Source of the DNA: Marinicella gelatinilytica
Lineage (GTDB): Bacteria; Pseudomonadota; Gammaproteobacteria; Xanthomonadales; Marinicellaceae
DNA: 45,947 bases
Reading direction: 5' to 3'
Assembly (NCBI RefSeq): GCF_026410405.1
Contig: NZ_JAPMLN010000019.1
Location: 1-45,947, forward strand
The notes under the pieces were generated by a model, which was not told the origin of the DNA, did not search any database, and saw only the letters and a program-made list of their open reading frames with translations. The first letter of the stretch is position 1. Each line of letters opens with the position of its first letter. This document shows positions 33,916-42,889 of this stretch, one piece after another. A program made the position numbers and the translations under genes.

Positions 33916-35109
33916 CTAAAATTCAATACTTAAAGCAATTGAACCATAACTGTGATTATTCAATTGCTCATCATATTCACGGGTACGGTAAACATGCATT
34001 ACCGCCAATCGAAAACCATGACCGGCAATAAAACCCTGACCACTGATTCCCACGGCCGCTTGTGCAATCCATGGCCGTCTCGAAACACTGTGGCTGTCTT
34101 GAAACAAATTACCATCCAGAGAAAAGTCATAACCGACTGCCTTGGCTTCCAGGGTAACAAACAGGTGCATTCCGGGTGCCGGCCGGCTTAAATCAGAAAT
34201 AGAATTATCGCCGTTATTTCCATGAGCGAAAGCCGATGGCGGACGATTTTCGGCACCTGGTCTGATTGGGTAACTGCCAAAATCGTTGGGCAGGTTCCAA
34301 CCGATACGACCTTCGATACCGACTGTTGCCGAGGTTTCAATATTTCCCAGTCTAAGCCCCATTGAGCGAATCGAATCGACTGAAAAACCCGGGGTAACGG
34401 CACCGTCTTGATTCGATGATTTATATTTCCGGTCCAAAGCCAACTGCAAGGCCGGTTCATTTTCCAATTGGTTATCCCAACCGAGAAAACGCTCATCATC
34501 GAAGGCATCATGAACCAGGTTTTGTGCTTGTTCTGCCAATGATAAAGGTCCTATCACGCCGATGGTAATTTCACGGGTATCCAGCATATCAAGATTTGAT
34601 TCGGGATTAAATTTTCGTCGGTTCCAGGCCATACCGGTATACAGCAACCCGGCATAAGGTCGATCATCCACAATTAAATCAGTGCGGGTAAAATCCTCCG
34701 GTGTGTACATCGACTGACCAAACCGAAACACCACATTCTGGCTATCCGCTGAATAATTCATATCATTCCAGAATCCGGGGTTCATCATTTGAATAAAGCG
34801 CATATACAAACGACTTGGCTTTGACAGGCACTCAGGCCGTAATTGACCGGGAATATCGTGCGAAACCATGGTGATTGACACACCATTGGTATAATCCTGA
34901 TCAGTATCAGTAAACTTGTCATTTTCCAGTCGTATCGTACCACCGCGGAATTGAATTGTTTCTTCGGGCGCACAGGCCAGGTCAATATCCATATTTTCAT
35001 CGGCGGCCACTGCCAACATCGACCACAACAGCATACTCATCGCGGCCATCAACTGCATTGGATAACAATAATTAAAGCGGTCGCAAAAAAATGAATAAAA
35101 ACGAACCAT
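33916..35109 (-). CDS. LpxR-family lipid A deacylase (DUF2219)
   Basis: Outer-membrane beta-barrel enzyme removing 3'-acyloxyacyl chains from lipid A. 397 aa from ATG 35109; ATG 35058 (MQLMAAMSMLLWSMLAVAAD) would start directly at the signal peptide and is at least as likely, neither having a clear ribosome site. The family motif LENDKFTDTDQDYTNGVSITMVS contains the catalytic Asn/Thr/Asp region, and VDDRPYAGLLYTGMAW follows; the C-terminus ends in a strand with terminal Phe (SIALSIEF), as for barrel proteins. It follows the LOG-family gene by 2 bp. Modifies the envelope, thematically close to the exporter upstream. Confidence 0.85.
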   Translation of the reverse strand: MVRFYSFFCDRFNYCYPMQLMAAMSMLLWSMLAVAADENMDIDLACAPEETIQFRGGTIRLENDKFTDTDQDYTNGVSITMVSHDIPGQLRPECLSKPSRLYMRFIQMMNPGFWNDMNYSADSQNVVFRFGQSMYTPEDFTRTDLIVDDRPYAGLLYTGMAWNRRKFNPESNLDMLDTREITIGVIGPLSLAEQAQNLVHDAFDDERFLGWDNQLENEPALQLALDRKYKSSNQDGAVTPGFSVDSIRSMGLRLGNIETSATVGIEGRIGWNLPNDFGSYPIRPGAENRPPSAFAHGNNGDNSISDLSRPAPGMHLFVTLEAKAVGYDFSLDGNLFQDSHSVSRRPWIAQAAVGISGQGFIAGHGFRLAVMHVYRTREYDEQLNNHSYGSIALSIEF

Positions 35110-35111
35110 GG

Positions 35112-35996
35112 CTACACGTCTAAAGTTTCTTCCTTCGGCGGTCTTCCCGCATAGAATCCTTCCAACACAGTCATGATTTCTTCGGCTGTGTCCACATAAG
35201 TCATTAACTGCTTGTCCTCAGCACTGATATAACCGGACTCAACCAGATAATCAAAATCAACCACACGTTGCCAATAGGATTTGCCAACCAGCACGATGGG
35301 AATCTCTGCCATTTTCCCGGTTTGTACCAAAGTCAGGACTTCAAACAATTCATCCAGCGTACCAAAACCACCCGGAAACACCACCAAACCTTTGGCACGC
35401 ATCAAAAAATGCATTTTACGCACGGCAAAGTAATGAAACTGGAAAGCCAATTCCGGCGTAATAAACGGATTGGGTGTTTGTTCATGCGGTAAGGTAATAT
35501 TTAACCCAATGGAACGTGCACCGGCTTCATAAGCACCGCGGTTAGCCGCTTCCATAATACCGGGACCGCCACCGGTCACCACCACAAAATCACGGTGGTG
35601 TTGTTCCTGAAATCGAGTTGAAATAATGTGTGAAAAACGCCGGGCTTCTTCATAGTACTGTGATTGCGCCAGTTGTTTTTTAGCCTCATCAAGCTGTCTC
35701 GTATCCGGGGCATCTGCCTGTTCTGATGCCGCACGTCTTTCAAGTTTATCCAGATTTTCTTGAGCCTGTTGTTGCGCGATGATTCGGGCACTACCAAAAA
35801 CCACCACCGTTGAGCTAATCTTTTTTCGACGCAATTCCTGTTCAGGTTTCAGCAATTCCAGTTGTAATCGAATCGGCCGCAAATCGTCACTGTTGAGAAA
35901 TGCGATGTCTTCATAAGCCAGCCGGTAAGCCTCACCCGACAATATGTTTTGCACAAGTTGCTTATGTTCTGCATGCAGTTTTGATTGATCAGACAT
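35112..35996 (-). CDS. LOG-family (TIGR00730) nucleotide phosphoribohydrolase-like protein
   Basis: 294 aa from ATG 35996, which has GGAGAG five bases upstream; a GTG two codons earlier is less likely. Rossmann-like LOG fold: VVVFGSARI, VVTGGGPGIMEAANRGAYEAGARSIGLNI, then FPGGFGTLDELFEVLTLVQTGK with the PGGxGTxxE catalytic motif. Family members release nucleobases from nucleoside 5'-monophosphates (cytokinin-type LOG or PpnN-like). A charged Gln/Glu/Ala-rich insert (about 75-115, likely a helical hairpin) is longer than in small LOG proteins. Cotranscribed with LpxR. Confidence 0.85.
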   Translation of the reverse strand: MSDQSKLHAEHKQLVQNILSGEAYRLAYEDIAFLNSDDLRPIRLQLELLKPEQELRRKKISSTVVVFGSARIIAQQQAQENLDKLERRAASEQADAPDTRQLDEAKKQLAQSQYYEEARRFSHIISTRFQEQHHRDFVVVTGGGPGIMEAANRGAYEAGARSIGLNITLPHEQTPNPFITPELAFQFHYFAVRKMHFLMRAKGLVVFPGGFGTLDELFEVLTLVQTGKMAEIPIVLVGKSYWQRVVDFDYLVESGYISAEDKQLMTYVDTAEEIMTVLEGFYAGRPPKEETLDV

Positions 35997-36035
35997 GTTC
36001 ACTCTCCTCGATTAATCAAGTTCATATTAGGGTCT

Positions 36036-37481
36036 TCATTGTTGCGAATCGATGAGGCCCATATCCCAACCGCCTCCCAGGGCTTTAAATAAAGCCACCA
36101 GATTAATCGCCGTGGCGGTGTGGGTTTGGGCATAGTTGTGTTCGGCTTCGCGTAAAACCCGTTCTTCAGTCAGCAATTCGGTTAATGCCATATCACCGGC
36201 CTGAAATCGTGCTTGGGCATGTTGGTAGCTGCGTCTGGCTGCATTCACTGCCAACTGTTGACGTTCAACAGCATCAAGACCAAGCAGATAGTCGCTAAGG
36301 GCACGTTCGGCATCACTCAGCGCGGTCAACACCGCTTGCTCATAAGCCAATGCGGCTTGTTGTTGGCGCGCTTCGGTGGCCCGGATTTCGGCACGCACCC
36401 GTCCACCATCAAACAAGCGCCAGGAAATCAACGGCACAAGTGAAAAAGTGGTGCTGTCAGAATCAAATAACTGGCTTGAGTCCAGGGATTGAAAACCACC
36501 GCCGGCGGCAATCGATAATTGAGGAAATAATTCAGCCGTGGCAACACCTATATCGGCCGTACTGGCAGCCAAACGCCGTTCTGCAGCCCGAATATCTGGA
36601 CGTCGGCGCAATATATCAGCCCGTTCACCAACCGGTAACGCTGTTAAGGCAATCGCCGGTGCATCCATATTAATCAATGCCAATTCATGCTCAGGCGGCA
36701 TCCCCAACAGCACACCCAAACCCAGAGCAGCGGCACGTATGCGTGCTTGAATACCCGGTAAACCGGCCTCAGCCACTGCCAGGCGTGACTGGTTGATGGC
36801 AATGTCCGCTTCTGCGACATCGCCCAATTCATAGCGTTTTTGCACCAGGTCTAAAGTCTGTTGCAATGTTTCTACGGAAGCTTGTCGGGCTGCCAGTTCC
36901 CGTTGTGCGCCTCTCAGCGTTAAATAAACCCGGGCCACTTCCGCGGCAACACTAATGCGAATATCAATGGCATCGGCCTGCGCAGCCTGAAGTCGCGCTT
37001 GTGCACTTTCAAGCGCACGACCGGTTTGACCAAACAAATCAATTTCCCAGGCCGCATCGAAGCCAATCTCATAAATGGTCTGATTACGATCAAGTCCCGG
37101 AATTGAGGCAATCGGTAACGGACCATGCTCACTTTGTCGTCGTCGTGCGACACTGCCTGAGGTGTCCACAACAGGCGCATAACCACCGGCTGCGCGGTCA
37201 CGCAATGCCCGCGCCTCATTAATTCGGGCATAGGCTTGTCGCAAATTCAGGTTACTCGACAAGGCACCGGCCACCAGACGATCCAAAACAGGATCACCCA
37301 ATGCCGCCCACCATTGTGCCCATTCAATTTGTCTGTCTTTGGCGTTCACCGACAGTGTCCAGCCATCACCGGTAGCAACGGCTGGCGGCTGACGATAGTC
37401 CGGCCCCACGGCACAAGCACCGAGCAATAAACTCGCTGCCAGGTAAAGCCCATGTCGCCCAAAATTTAAACCTTGTGTCAT
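36036..37481 (-). CDS. NodT-family outer membrane efflux lipoprotein
   Basis: 481 aa from ATG 37481, which has GGAG with a good spacer and begins directly with a lipoprotein signal (LYLAASLLLGAC, Cys then AVGPDYRQPP); a frame open to 37667 overlaps the upstream permease and is not expected to code there. Two OEP domains of the TolC fold: NLNLRQAYARINEARALRDRAAGGYAPVVDTSG in the first and DIRAAERRLAASTADIGVATAELFPQLSIAAG in the second, typical of NodT/OprM-type channels. It is the outer-membrane exit for the HlyD-ABC exporter encoded just upstream. Confidence 0.92.
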   Translation of the reverse strand: MTQGLNFGRHGLYLAASLLLGACAVGPDYRQPPAVATGDGWTLSVNAKDRQIEWAQWWAALGDPVLDRLVAGALSSNLNLRQAYARINEARALRDRAAGGYAPVVDTSGSVARRRQSEHGPLPIASIPGLDRNQTIYEIGFDAAWEIDLFGQTGRALESAQARLQAAQADAIDIRISVAAEVARVYLTLRGAQRELAARQASVETLQQTLDLVQKRYELGDVAEADIAINQSRLAVAEAGLPGIQARIRAAALGLGVLLGMPPEHELALINMDAPAIALTALPVGERADILRRRPDIRAAERRLAASTADIGVATAELFPQLSIAAGGGFQSLDSSQLFDSDSTTFSLVPLISWRLFDGGRVRAEIRATEARQQQAALAYEQAVLTALSDAERALSDYLLGLDAVERQQLAVNAARRSYQHAQARFQAGDMALTELLTEERVLREAEHNYAQTHTATAINLVALFKALGGGWDMGLIDSQQ

Positions 37482-37498
37482 ATTAATCACTCCAAAAA

Positions 37499-38623
37499 TT
37501 ATTCCAAACGACTGCGCACAAACACCACCGCCATGGAGAGTGTTACCAGTGCAATGATGACCAACGGCCAGGTATTGGCGATAATATCTGACGCCGGCAT
37601 GGCTTTGAGGAAGGTTCCTTCTACAATCACCAAAAAGTGCTTCAGCGGAATCGCCTCGGCCAACCATTGCAATAAGGTCGGCATATTTTCAACCGGGGTG
37701 GCAAAACCGGACATCAAAACTGCCGGTACACCAATGGCAAAAGCCCCTAAAATGGCCTGTTGCTGGGTGGCAGAGACCGATGAAATCATCAGGCCGATAC
37801 CCACCACAGATAAGATAAATAACAATAAACTTGGCATCAATAACCAAAATGAGCCCTCAAATGGCACCCGGAAAACAAACGCCGCGGCAGCAATCATCAT
37901 CAACCCCAAAACCAATCCGATGGCCAAGGCCGGCATGGTTTTGGCCACAATGATTTCAAAGGTGGTGGTCGGTGATACCAGCAATTGATCAAATGTCCCC
38001 AGTTCCCGTTCCCGGGAAATGGACAAGGAGGTAATCATTAGCGCACTGAAGAAAACCAAAATACCCGATAAAGCAGGCACCACAAACCAGCGATAAATCA
38101 GATTTGGGTTAAACCAGTGGCGCACCACCACCGGATTGGCATGAACTGTGTCTCGTTGTACGGCAGCACTGACACCGGCGGCAATGGTATTCAGATAACC
38201 CACGGTGATCTGGCCGGCATTACTGCGACGACCATCCACGATAACCTGGACCGTACCAACTTTGCCTGCGGCAATGTCACGGGAAAATTCCGGACCGATA
38301 TTAAGCGCCGCAATCACGGCACGACGATCAATCAAATCGCGTAAGGCTTCGGGGCTGTGTACCGTATGAATCTCATTCACAAAATCCGCCGCATCTATAC
38401 GTGCCACCAGCTCATGGGACCAGTGACCGGCATCGCGATCATAAACAGCGATATCCGCATTACGCACTTCTAAGGTGGTGGCGAAGGTGAAAATTAACAA
38501 CTGCATCAACGGTGGCACAAACACAATGATGCGACTGCGAGGATCGCGCAAAATACTCAATAATTCTTTCACAATCTGCGCCCTGAGCCGGGCATTAACA
38601 AATAGATTTAAAAAGCGACGCAT
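37499..38623 (-). CDS. ABC-2 type exporter permease (YbhR-like)
   Basis: 374 aa. N-terminal cytosolic entry (LRAQIVKELLSILRDPRSR), TM1 (IIVFVPPLMQLLIFTFA), a long periplasmic domain (residues about 50-170) and five C-terminal TMs, including SGILVFFSALMITSLSISREREL-GTFDQLLVSP, the ABC-2 coupling signature. A second permease is adjacent, as in the ybhGFSR operon of E. coli. Three bases separate it from that gene. Confidence 0.9.
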   Translation of the reverse strand: MRRFLNLFVNARLRAQIVKELLSILRDPRSRIIVFVPPLMQLLIFTFATTLEVRNADIAVYDRDAGHWSHELVARIDAADFVNEIHTVHSPEALRDLIDRRAVIAALNIGPEFSRDIAAGKVGTVQVIVDGRRSNAGQITVGYLNTIAAGVSAAVQRDTVHANPVVVRHWFNPNLIYRWFVVPALSGILVFFSALMITSLSISRERELGTFDQLLVSPTTTFEIIVAKTMPALAIGLVLGLMMIAAAAFVFRVPFEGSFWLLMPSLLLFILSVVGIGLMISSVSATQQQAILGAFAIGVPAVLMSGFATPVENMPTLLQWLAEAIPLKHFLVIVEGTFLKAMPASDIIANTWPLVIIALVTLSMAVVFVRSRLE

Positions 38624-38626
38624 TCT

Positions 38627-39811
38627 CTATGACTCCAAATTTTTACGGGTTTTGCGCTTGGCGATGGCAAAGAAGAACACCCCAATCGCCATCATGGCCG
38701 CCAAATCCGGTAAAAACACCGCCCACACATCACCGGCTAAAAACACCGTTTGCAAAGAAGACACAAAATAACGGGCCGGAATTAAATAGGTGATGGCTTG
38801 AATCGGCACCGGCATGGCATCAATTTCAAACAGAAAGCCGGACAACAAAAAGGCCGGTAAGAAACCAGAGAATAAGGCAATCTGAGAAGCCAGAAACTGA
38901 TTTTTTGTCACCGATGAAATCAACAAACCCTGCCCCAAAGCCGGCACCAAAAACACAGCAGACAAGATTAATAACGCCGGTAACGAACCTCGCAGCGGCA
39001 CATCAAAGACAAAAGCGGCCAGCGCGGCTGAAGCCAGGGTCGCTGCCATACCCAGGACAAAATAAGGCAATAATTTACCAATCAAAATCTCCACCACGGA
39101 TGCCGGTGTCGACAACACCGCTTCCATGGTGCCCCGCTCCCACTCCCGTGCCACCACCAATGCCGTCAACATGGTACCGATAATGGTCATAACAATGGCA
39201 ATGGCACCGGGCACCAGTGAGCGACGACTTTCCAATTCGGCATTGAACCAATAGCGCGGCTCCAGATTAATCACCGATACCGGTCTGCCGCTGTGGCGAC
39301 TTGCCTGCCAGTTGAGCACCACGCCCTGTGCGTAATTGGCAACAAAGTTGGCGGTATTTGGCAACGAACCATCTGTTATCACCTGCACCACCGACTGCGG
39401 TTGACCTGATGTCAGGCGTTTCTCAAAATCCTGAGGAATCACCACATAGCCACGCAATTGACCGGACACCACCTGCTCAGCCACTTCCCGCCGATCCCGT
39501 GCCGGCGTCACCTTCAGATAACGGGTGCCGGCAAAGGCCGCTGCCAACGATTGCGCCGAAGCACTGTCAGATTCCAGTACCACCCCGATACGCACTTCAC
39601 GGACATCCAGAGACACCGCATAAGCAAATAAAAACAGCAATATAATGGGTAGCACAAAGGCAATCAGAATGGTGGATGGGTCACGAATGGCTTGCAAACT
39701 TTCTTTTCGAACCAAGGCCATCAACCGCCGCCAGTCAAAGGCACGTTGGGCACGCTCATCTTGTATTAAATCTGCTTGAGAATCGACGGTTTTGGATGTC
39801 TGATCATTCAT
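38627..39811 (-). CDS. ABC-2 type exporter permease (YbhS-like)
   Basis: 394 aa with the same architecture as its neighbour: RLMALVRKESLQAIRDPSTILIAFVLPIILLFLFAYAVSL at the N-terminus, a periplasmic domain of about 150 residues, then VPGAIAIVMTIIGTMLTALVVAREWERGTMEAVLSTP and further TMs. It probably forms a heterodimeric membrane domain with the 37.5-kb permease. Its ATG overlaps the stop of the ATPase gene by 4 bp. Confidence 0.9.
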   Translation of the reverse strand: MNDQTSKTVDSQADLIQDERAQRAFDWRRLMALVRKESLQAIRDPSTILIAFVLPIILLFLFAYAVSLDVREVRIGVVLESDSASAQSLAAAFAGTRYLKVTPARDRREVAEQVVSGQLRGYVVIPQDFEKRLTSGQPQSVVQVITDGSLPNTANFVANYAQGVVLNWQASRHSGRPVSVINLEPRYWFNAELESRRSLVPGAIAIVMTIIGTMLTALVVAREWERGTMEAVLSTPASVVEILIGKLLPYFVLGMAATLASAALAAFVFDVPLRGSLPALLILSAVFLVPALGQGLLISSVTKNQFLASQIALFSGFLPAFLLSGFLFEIDAMPVPIQAITYLIPARYFVSSLQTVFLAGDVWAVFLPDLAAMMAIGVFFFAIAKRKTRKNLES

Positions 39812-41619
39812 ACAGCGGCCTTCGCGTCACGTCGCGCCTCATCGTCCAATTGTGCTGACTCCACCAGATGTATAAAAGCATCTTCCATGGTGGGGTCAGG
39901 ATGTTTTTCATTAACGGCGCCCTGTTTCAGGGCATCGGGTGTATCCAGCGCAATCAGTCGTGCCCGGTACATCATCGCCACCCGATCGCAGTATTCTGCT
40001 TCATCCATAAAATGGGTGGTCACCATAATGGTCACACCTTTGCGTGCCAGACCGTTAATATGGGTCCAGAATTCGCGTCGGGTAATGGGGTCCACACCGG
40101 AAGTCGGCTCATCCAGGAACAACACCGGCGGCCGGTGCATCAAAGCACAGGCCAACGCCAGGCGTTGTTTATAGCCAAGTGGTAATGAATCCGGTGAAGT
40201 ACTCAAATATTGAGACAAATCAAAGGTGTTAATCATCTCATCAATGCGTTGTCGCTTGATATCGCCTTCCAGCCCATAAACACCGGCGGAAAACTCAAGA
40301 TTCTGTTGCACCGACAGCAAACCATATAAAGAGAACTTTTGCGCCATATAACCCAACTGGCTTTTGGCAGATCCGGTGGCATAACGTAAATCATGTCCAA
40401 CCACCTGCGCCTCGCCTTCGGTCGGTTTAAACAAGCCACAGAGCATCTTAAAAGTGGTTGATTTACCCGCTCCATTGGGTCCGAGCAGACCAAATATTTC
40501 ACCTTTTTGCACCTCGAAACTGACATCGTCTGTGGCGGTAAAATCACCGAAACGTTTGGTTAAGTTGCGACAAGAAACGGCCACATCCGAACCCAGTTCA
40601 ACCGCATCAATACGCTCAGCCAGCGCCGAAGTGCCACCGGGACCGCCGCCCAGTAAATCAATGAATGCATCTTCAAATCTGGGTTGAACCAGAGTCAGGC
40701 TGGCACCCACGTCATCGGCCAGTGCTTTAATTTCCCGGGTGTTGGCATCCTCACGTAACACCACCCGCACCGCATCACCCTGAATCACACCGTCACCGAC
40801 ACTGGCTAAATTAAGTGCCTTGGATAACACCGCGCGGCGTTCAGTGCCAACCTGTTCCAATCGATAACTGCGTTCCTTAATTTGATCGGTTAGTTCCTGT
40901 GGTGGACCATTAAATTCAAGTTTGCCTTCATTTAATAACAACACGCTTTGACAGCGCTCCGCTTCATCCAGATAGGCTGTTGACCACACCACCGCCATGC
41001 CATCGTCGGTTAATTCCTGTACCATACGCCACAAATCCTGACGACTCACCGGATCAACGCCGACACTGGGCTCATCCAACAACAATACCTTGGGTTTTGC
41101 CATCAGCGCACAAGCCAGTCCCAGTTTTTGTTTCATACCACCGGATAACTTACCAGCCAAACGTTTGGTAAACGGCCCAAGCCGGGTGAAATCCAGCAAA
41201 CTGTCAAATATATCACCATGCTGATCAGCATCCATACCACGCAATTGTGCGTATAGACGCATGTTTTCCATCACCGACAAATCTTCGTAAAGACCAAATC
41301 GCTGCGGCATATAACCGCTGACAATATGAATGGCTTCGTTGTCATCCACCACGTCAAACCCGGCCAGCGTTACGCGACCGCTGTTAGGTACCAATAAGCC
41401 GGTCATAATACGCATCAAGGTGGTTTTACCAGCACCATCAGGGCCCACCAAACCGGTTAACCGACCATATTGGATTTCGGCACTGAAACCATTGAGCGCT
41501 TGCACCTCGCCAAAACGCTTCACCACATCTTCGATCATCACTGCGGCATTATTTTTACCCAATCGGCGAAAAACATCACTTGTGATGGCGGTACTCATGA
41601 CATGATTAACATTTGACAT
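39808..41619 (-). CDS. Tandem-domain ABC transporter ATPase (YbhF-like)
   Basis: 603 aa with two nucleotide-binding domains. NBD1: Walker A GPDGAGKTTLM, signature LSGGMKQKL, Walker B VLLLDEPSVGVDP. NBD2 (from about residue 350): Walker A GPNGAGKSTTF, degenerate signature LPLGYKQRL, Walker B VLFLDEPTSGVDP and H-switch TTHFMDEAEYCDR. Both Walker B Glu residues are present; only the first signature is canonical. A linker (about 235-345) carries the DUF4162-like extension. Energises the two permeases; overlaps the next gene by 4 bp. Confidence 0.93.
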   Translation of the reverse strand: MSNVNHVMSTAITSDVFRRLGKNNAAVMIEDVVKRFGEVQALNGFSAEIQYGRLTGLVGPDGAGKTTLMRIMTGLLVPNSGRVTLAGFDVVDDNEAIHIVSGYMPQRFGLYEDLSVMENMRLYAQLRGMDADQHGDIFDSLLDFTRLGPFTKRLAGKLSGGMKQKLGLACALMAKPKVLLLDEPSVGVDPVSRQDLWRMVQELTDDGMAVVWSTAYLDEAERCQSVLLLNEGKLEFNGPPQELTDQIKERSYRLEQVGTERRAVLSKALNLASVGDGVIQGDAVRVVLREDANTREIKALADDVGASLTLVQPRFEDAFIDLLGGGPGGTSALAERIDAVELGSDVAVSCRNLTKRFGDFTATDDVSFEVQKGEIFGLLGPNGAGKSTTFKMLCGLFKPTEGEAQVVGHDLRYATGSAKSQLGYMAQKFSLYGLLSVQQNLEFSAGVYGLEGDIKRQRIDEMINTFDLSQYLSTSPDSLPLGYKQRLALACALMHRPPVLFLDEPTSGVDPITRREFWTHINGLARKGVTIMVTTHFMDEAEYCDRVAMMYRARLIALDTPDALKQGAVNEKHPDPTMEDAFIHLVESAQLDDEARRDAKAAV

Positions 41620-41621
41620 AG

Positions 41622-42650
41622 TTATTGCCCTGATACCGATTTATTACCGCTCTGATCCACTTCAACCGTAACCGGCATACCCTGACGCAAATCTTGATTG
41701 GCATCCGTGACGGTAATTCGTAAGCGGTAAACCAGATCCGTGCGCAAATCTGTGGTTTCAACCGACTTCGGCGTAAACTCGGCTCGCGGCGAAATAAACC
41801 CAATCTGACCCTGATAAGCCTGATCAGATGAATCGGTGAATACCCGCACCTGAGTACCCGGGGCAATATGACCCAGATTCGGCTCGCTGACATAGGCGCG
41901 CACATAAACCGGATCGCGCAAACTTAAACTATAGACCGTGCTGTTACTGGCCACCATACTGCCCGGTTCGCGCACACGCGCCAAAACCGTGGCATCACTG
42001 GGCGCCACCAAATCAGTATCGGCCAGCGCCGTTTCAGCTTGTGCCACCGCCGCTTGCGCCACCGCCACCCGCGCTTCACCGGCAGCAATGTCTTCATCCC
42101 GAAATCCGGCTTCTACCAATGACAAGGCGGCTTTTGCTGAGGCCAGATTGGCCGCCGACTGATTACGCATGGCCAGCGCCGCGTCCACTGCCCGTTGACT
42201 GGTGGCACCGGATTCAAGTAACGCACTTTGACGCTGATAATTGCGTTCCGCCTCATGGTAATTTGCCTGCGTCTGCGCGACTGTCGCTTCTGCCTGCAGA
42301 ACCTCCTGCGGCCGGTTGCCGCTGTGAAGCTTATCCAACTCTGCCTGGGCGGCTTGTAATTCGGCTTTGGCAGCCGCCAGTTTATCCCGATAAGGTCCGG
42401 CATCTAGCTGCGCCATAATCTCACCGGCGTTCACTTGATCGCCCTCATCAAACAGCATCTCGGTTAATCGACCGGGTTGACGAAAAGCCAGTTCCACCTC
42501 ACGAATGTCCACATTGCCATATAAACGCAAGGTCGAGTCATCGTTTTGTTCACGTAATAAGAACCACCACACCGACACGGCGGTGACAGCTATGATAATA
42601 AGAACCAAGAGTATGCGGCCTTTTTTACCGCCGGATTGTTGCGTATTCAT
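41622..42650 (-). CDS. HlyD-family periplasmic adaptor (YbhG-like)
   Basis: 342 aa from ATG 42650, which overlaps the stop of the small upstream gene as ATGA; the alternative ATG 42665 adds five residues. One N-terminal TM (GRILLVLIIIAVTAVSVWWFLL), a lipoyl-like half-motif (RLYGNVDIREVELAFRQPGRLTEMLFDEGDQVNAGEIMAQLDAGPYRDKLAAAKAELQ), a long Ala/Gln-rich alpha-hairpin (about 85-205), the return half (DLVAPSDATVLARVREPGSMV) and a beta barrel. It joins the ABC exporter to the NodT channel. Confidence 0.92.
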   Translation of the reverse strand: MNTQQSGGKKGRILLVLIIIAVTAVSVWWFLLREQNDDSTLRLYGNVDIREVELAFRQPGRLTEMLFDEGDQVNAGEIMAQLDAGPYRDKLAAAKAELQAAQAELDKLHSGNRPQEVLQAEATVAQTQANYHEAERNYQRQSALLESGATSQRAVDAALAMRNQSAANLASAKAALSLVEAGFRDEDIAAGEARVAVAQAAVAQAETALADTDLVAPSDATVLARVREPGSMVASNSTVYSLSLRDPVYVRAYVSEPNLGHIAPGTQVRVFTDSSDQAYQGQIGFISPRAEFTPKSVETTDLRTDLVYRLRITVTDANQDLRQGMPVTVEVDQSGNKSVSGQ

Positions 42651-42838
42651 CGTTGATTGTCCCATTGAATGCTGACGTTAACCGATTGAGCACTGGGCTT
42701 AATCGGACTTGTTGGTTTCTGTTTGGGTATGACTTGGGCACCGATAGTAATGGGCATAACACCATCATCGCCCCAGCCATACAAATGTTCAGCCAAATAT
42801 TGTTTGGCCTGCCAGTTCACTTTTCTTTTGTTGTTCAT
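42647..42838 (-). CDS. Orphan 63-aa protein coupled to the exporter
   Basis: 63 aa, unrecognised. An AGGAAA ribosome site lies about 5 bp before the ATG at 42838, and the stop overlaps the adaptor start (ATGA), both supporting real translation. The sequence is basic at the N-terminus, has a WQAKQYLAEHLYGWGDDGVMPITIG core and a Pro/Lys/Ser-rich C-terminus; no signal peptide or membrane segment. Role unknown; it may mainly set adaptor translation through coupling. Confidence 0.6.
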   Translation of the reverse strand: MNNKRKVNWQAKQYLAEHLYGWGDDGVMPITIGAQVIPKQKPTSPIKPSAQSVNVSIQWDNQR

Positions 42839-42889
42839 AATCGTTTCCTGTCAATCAGCTATATTCAGCTGTTTGTTGATAAATGAGTG

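Noticed and set aside
37482-37667. N-terminal extension of the NodT-type lipoprotein
   Set aside because: It overlaps the upstream permease and lacks a ribosome site, while the 37481 start has GGAG and begins directly with a lipoprotein signal.
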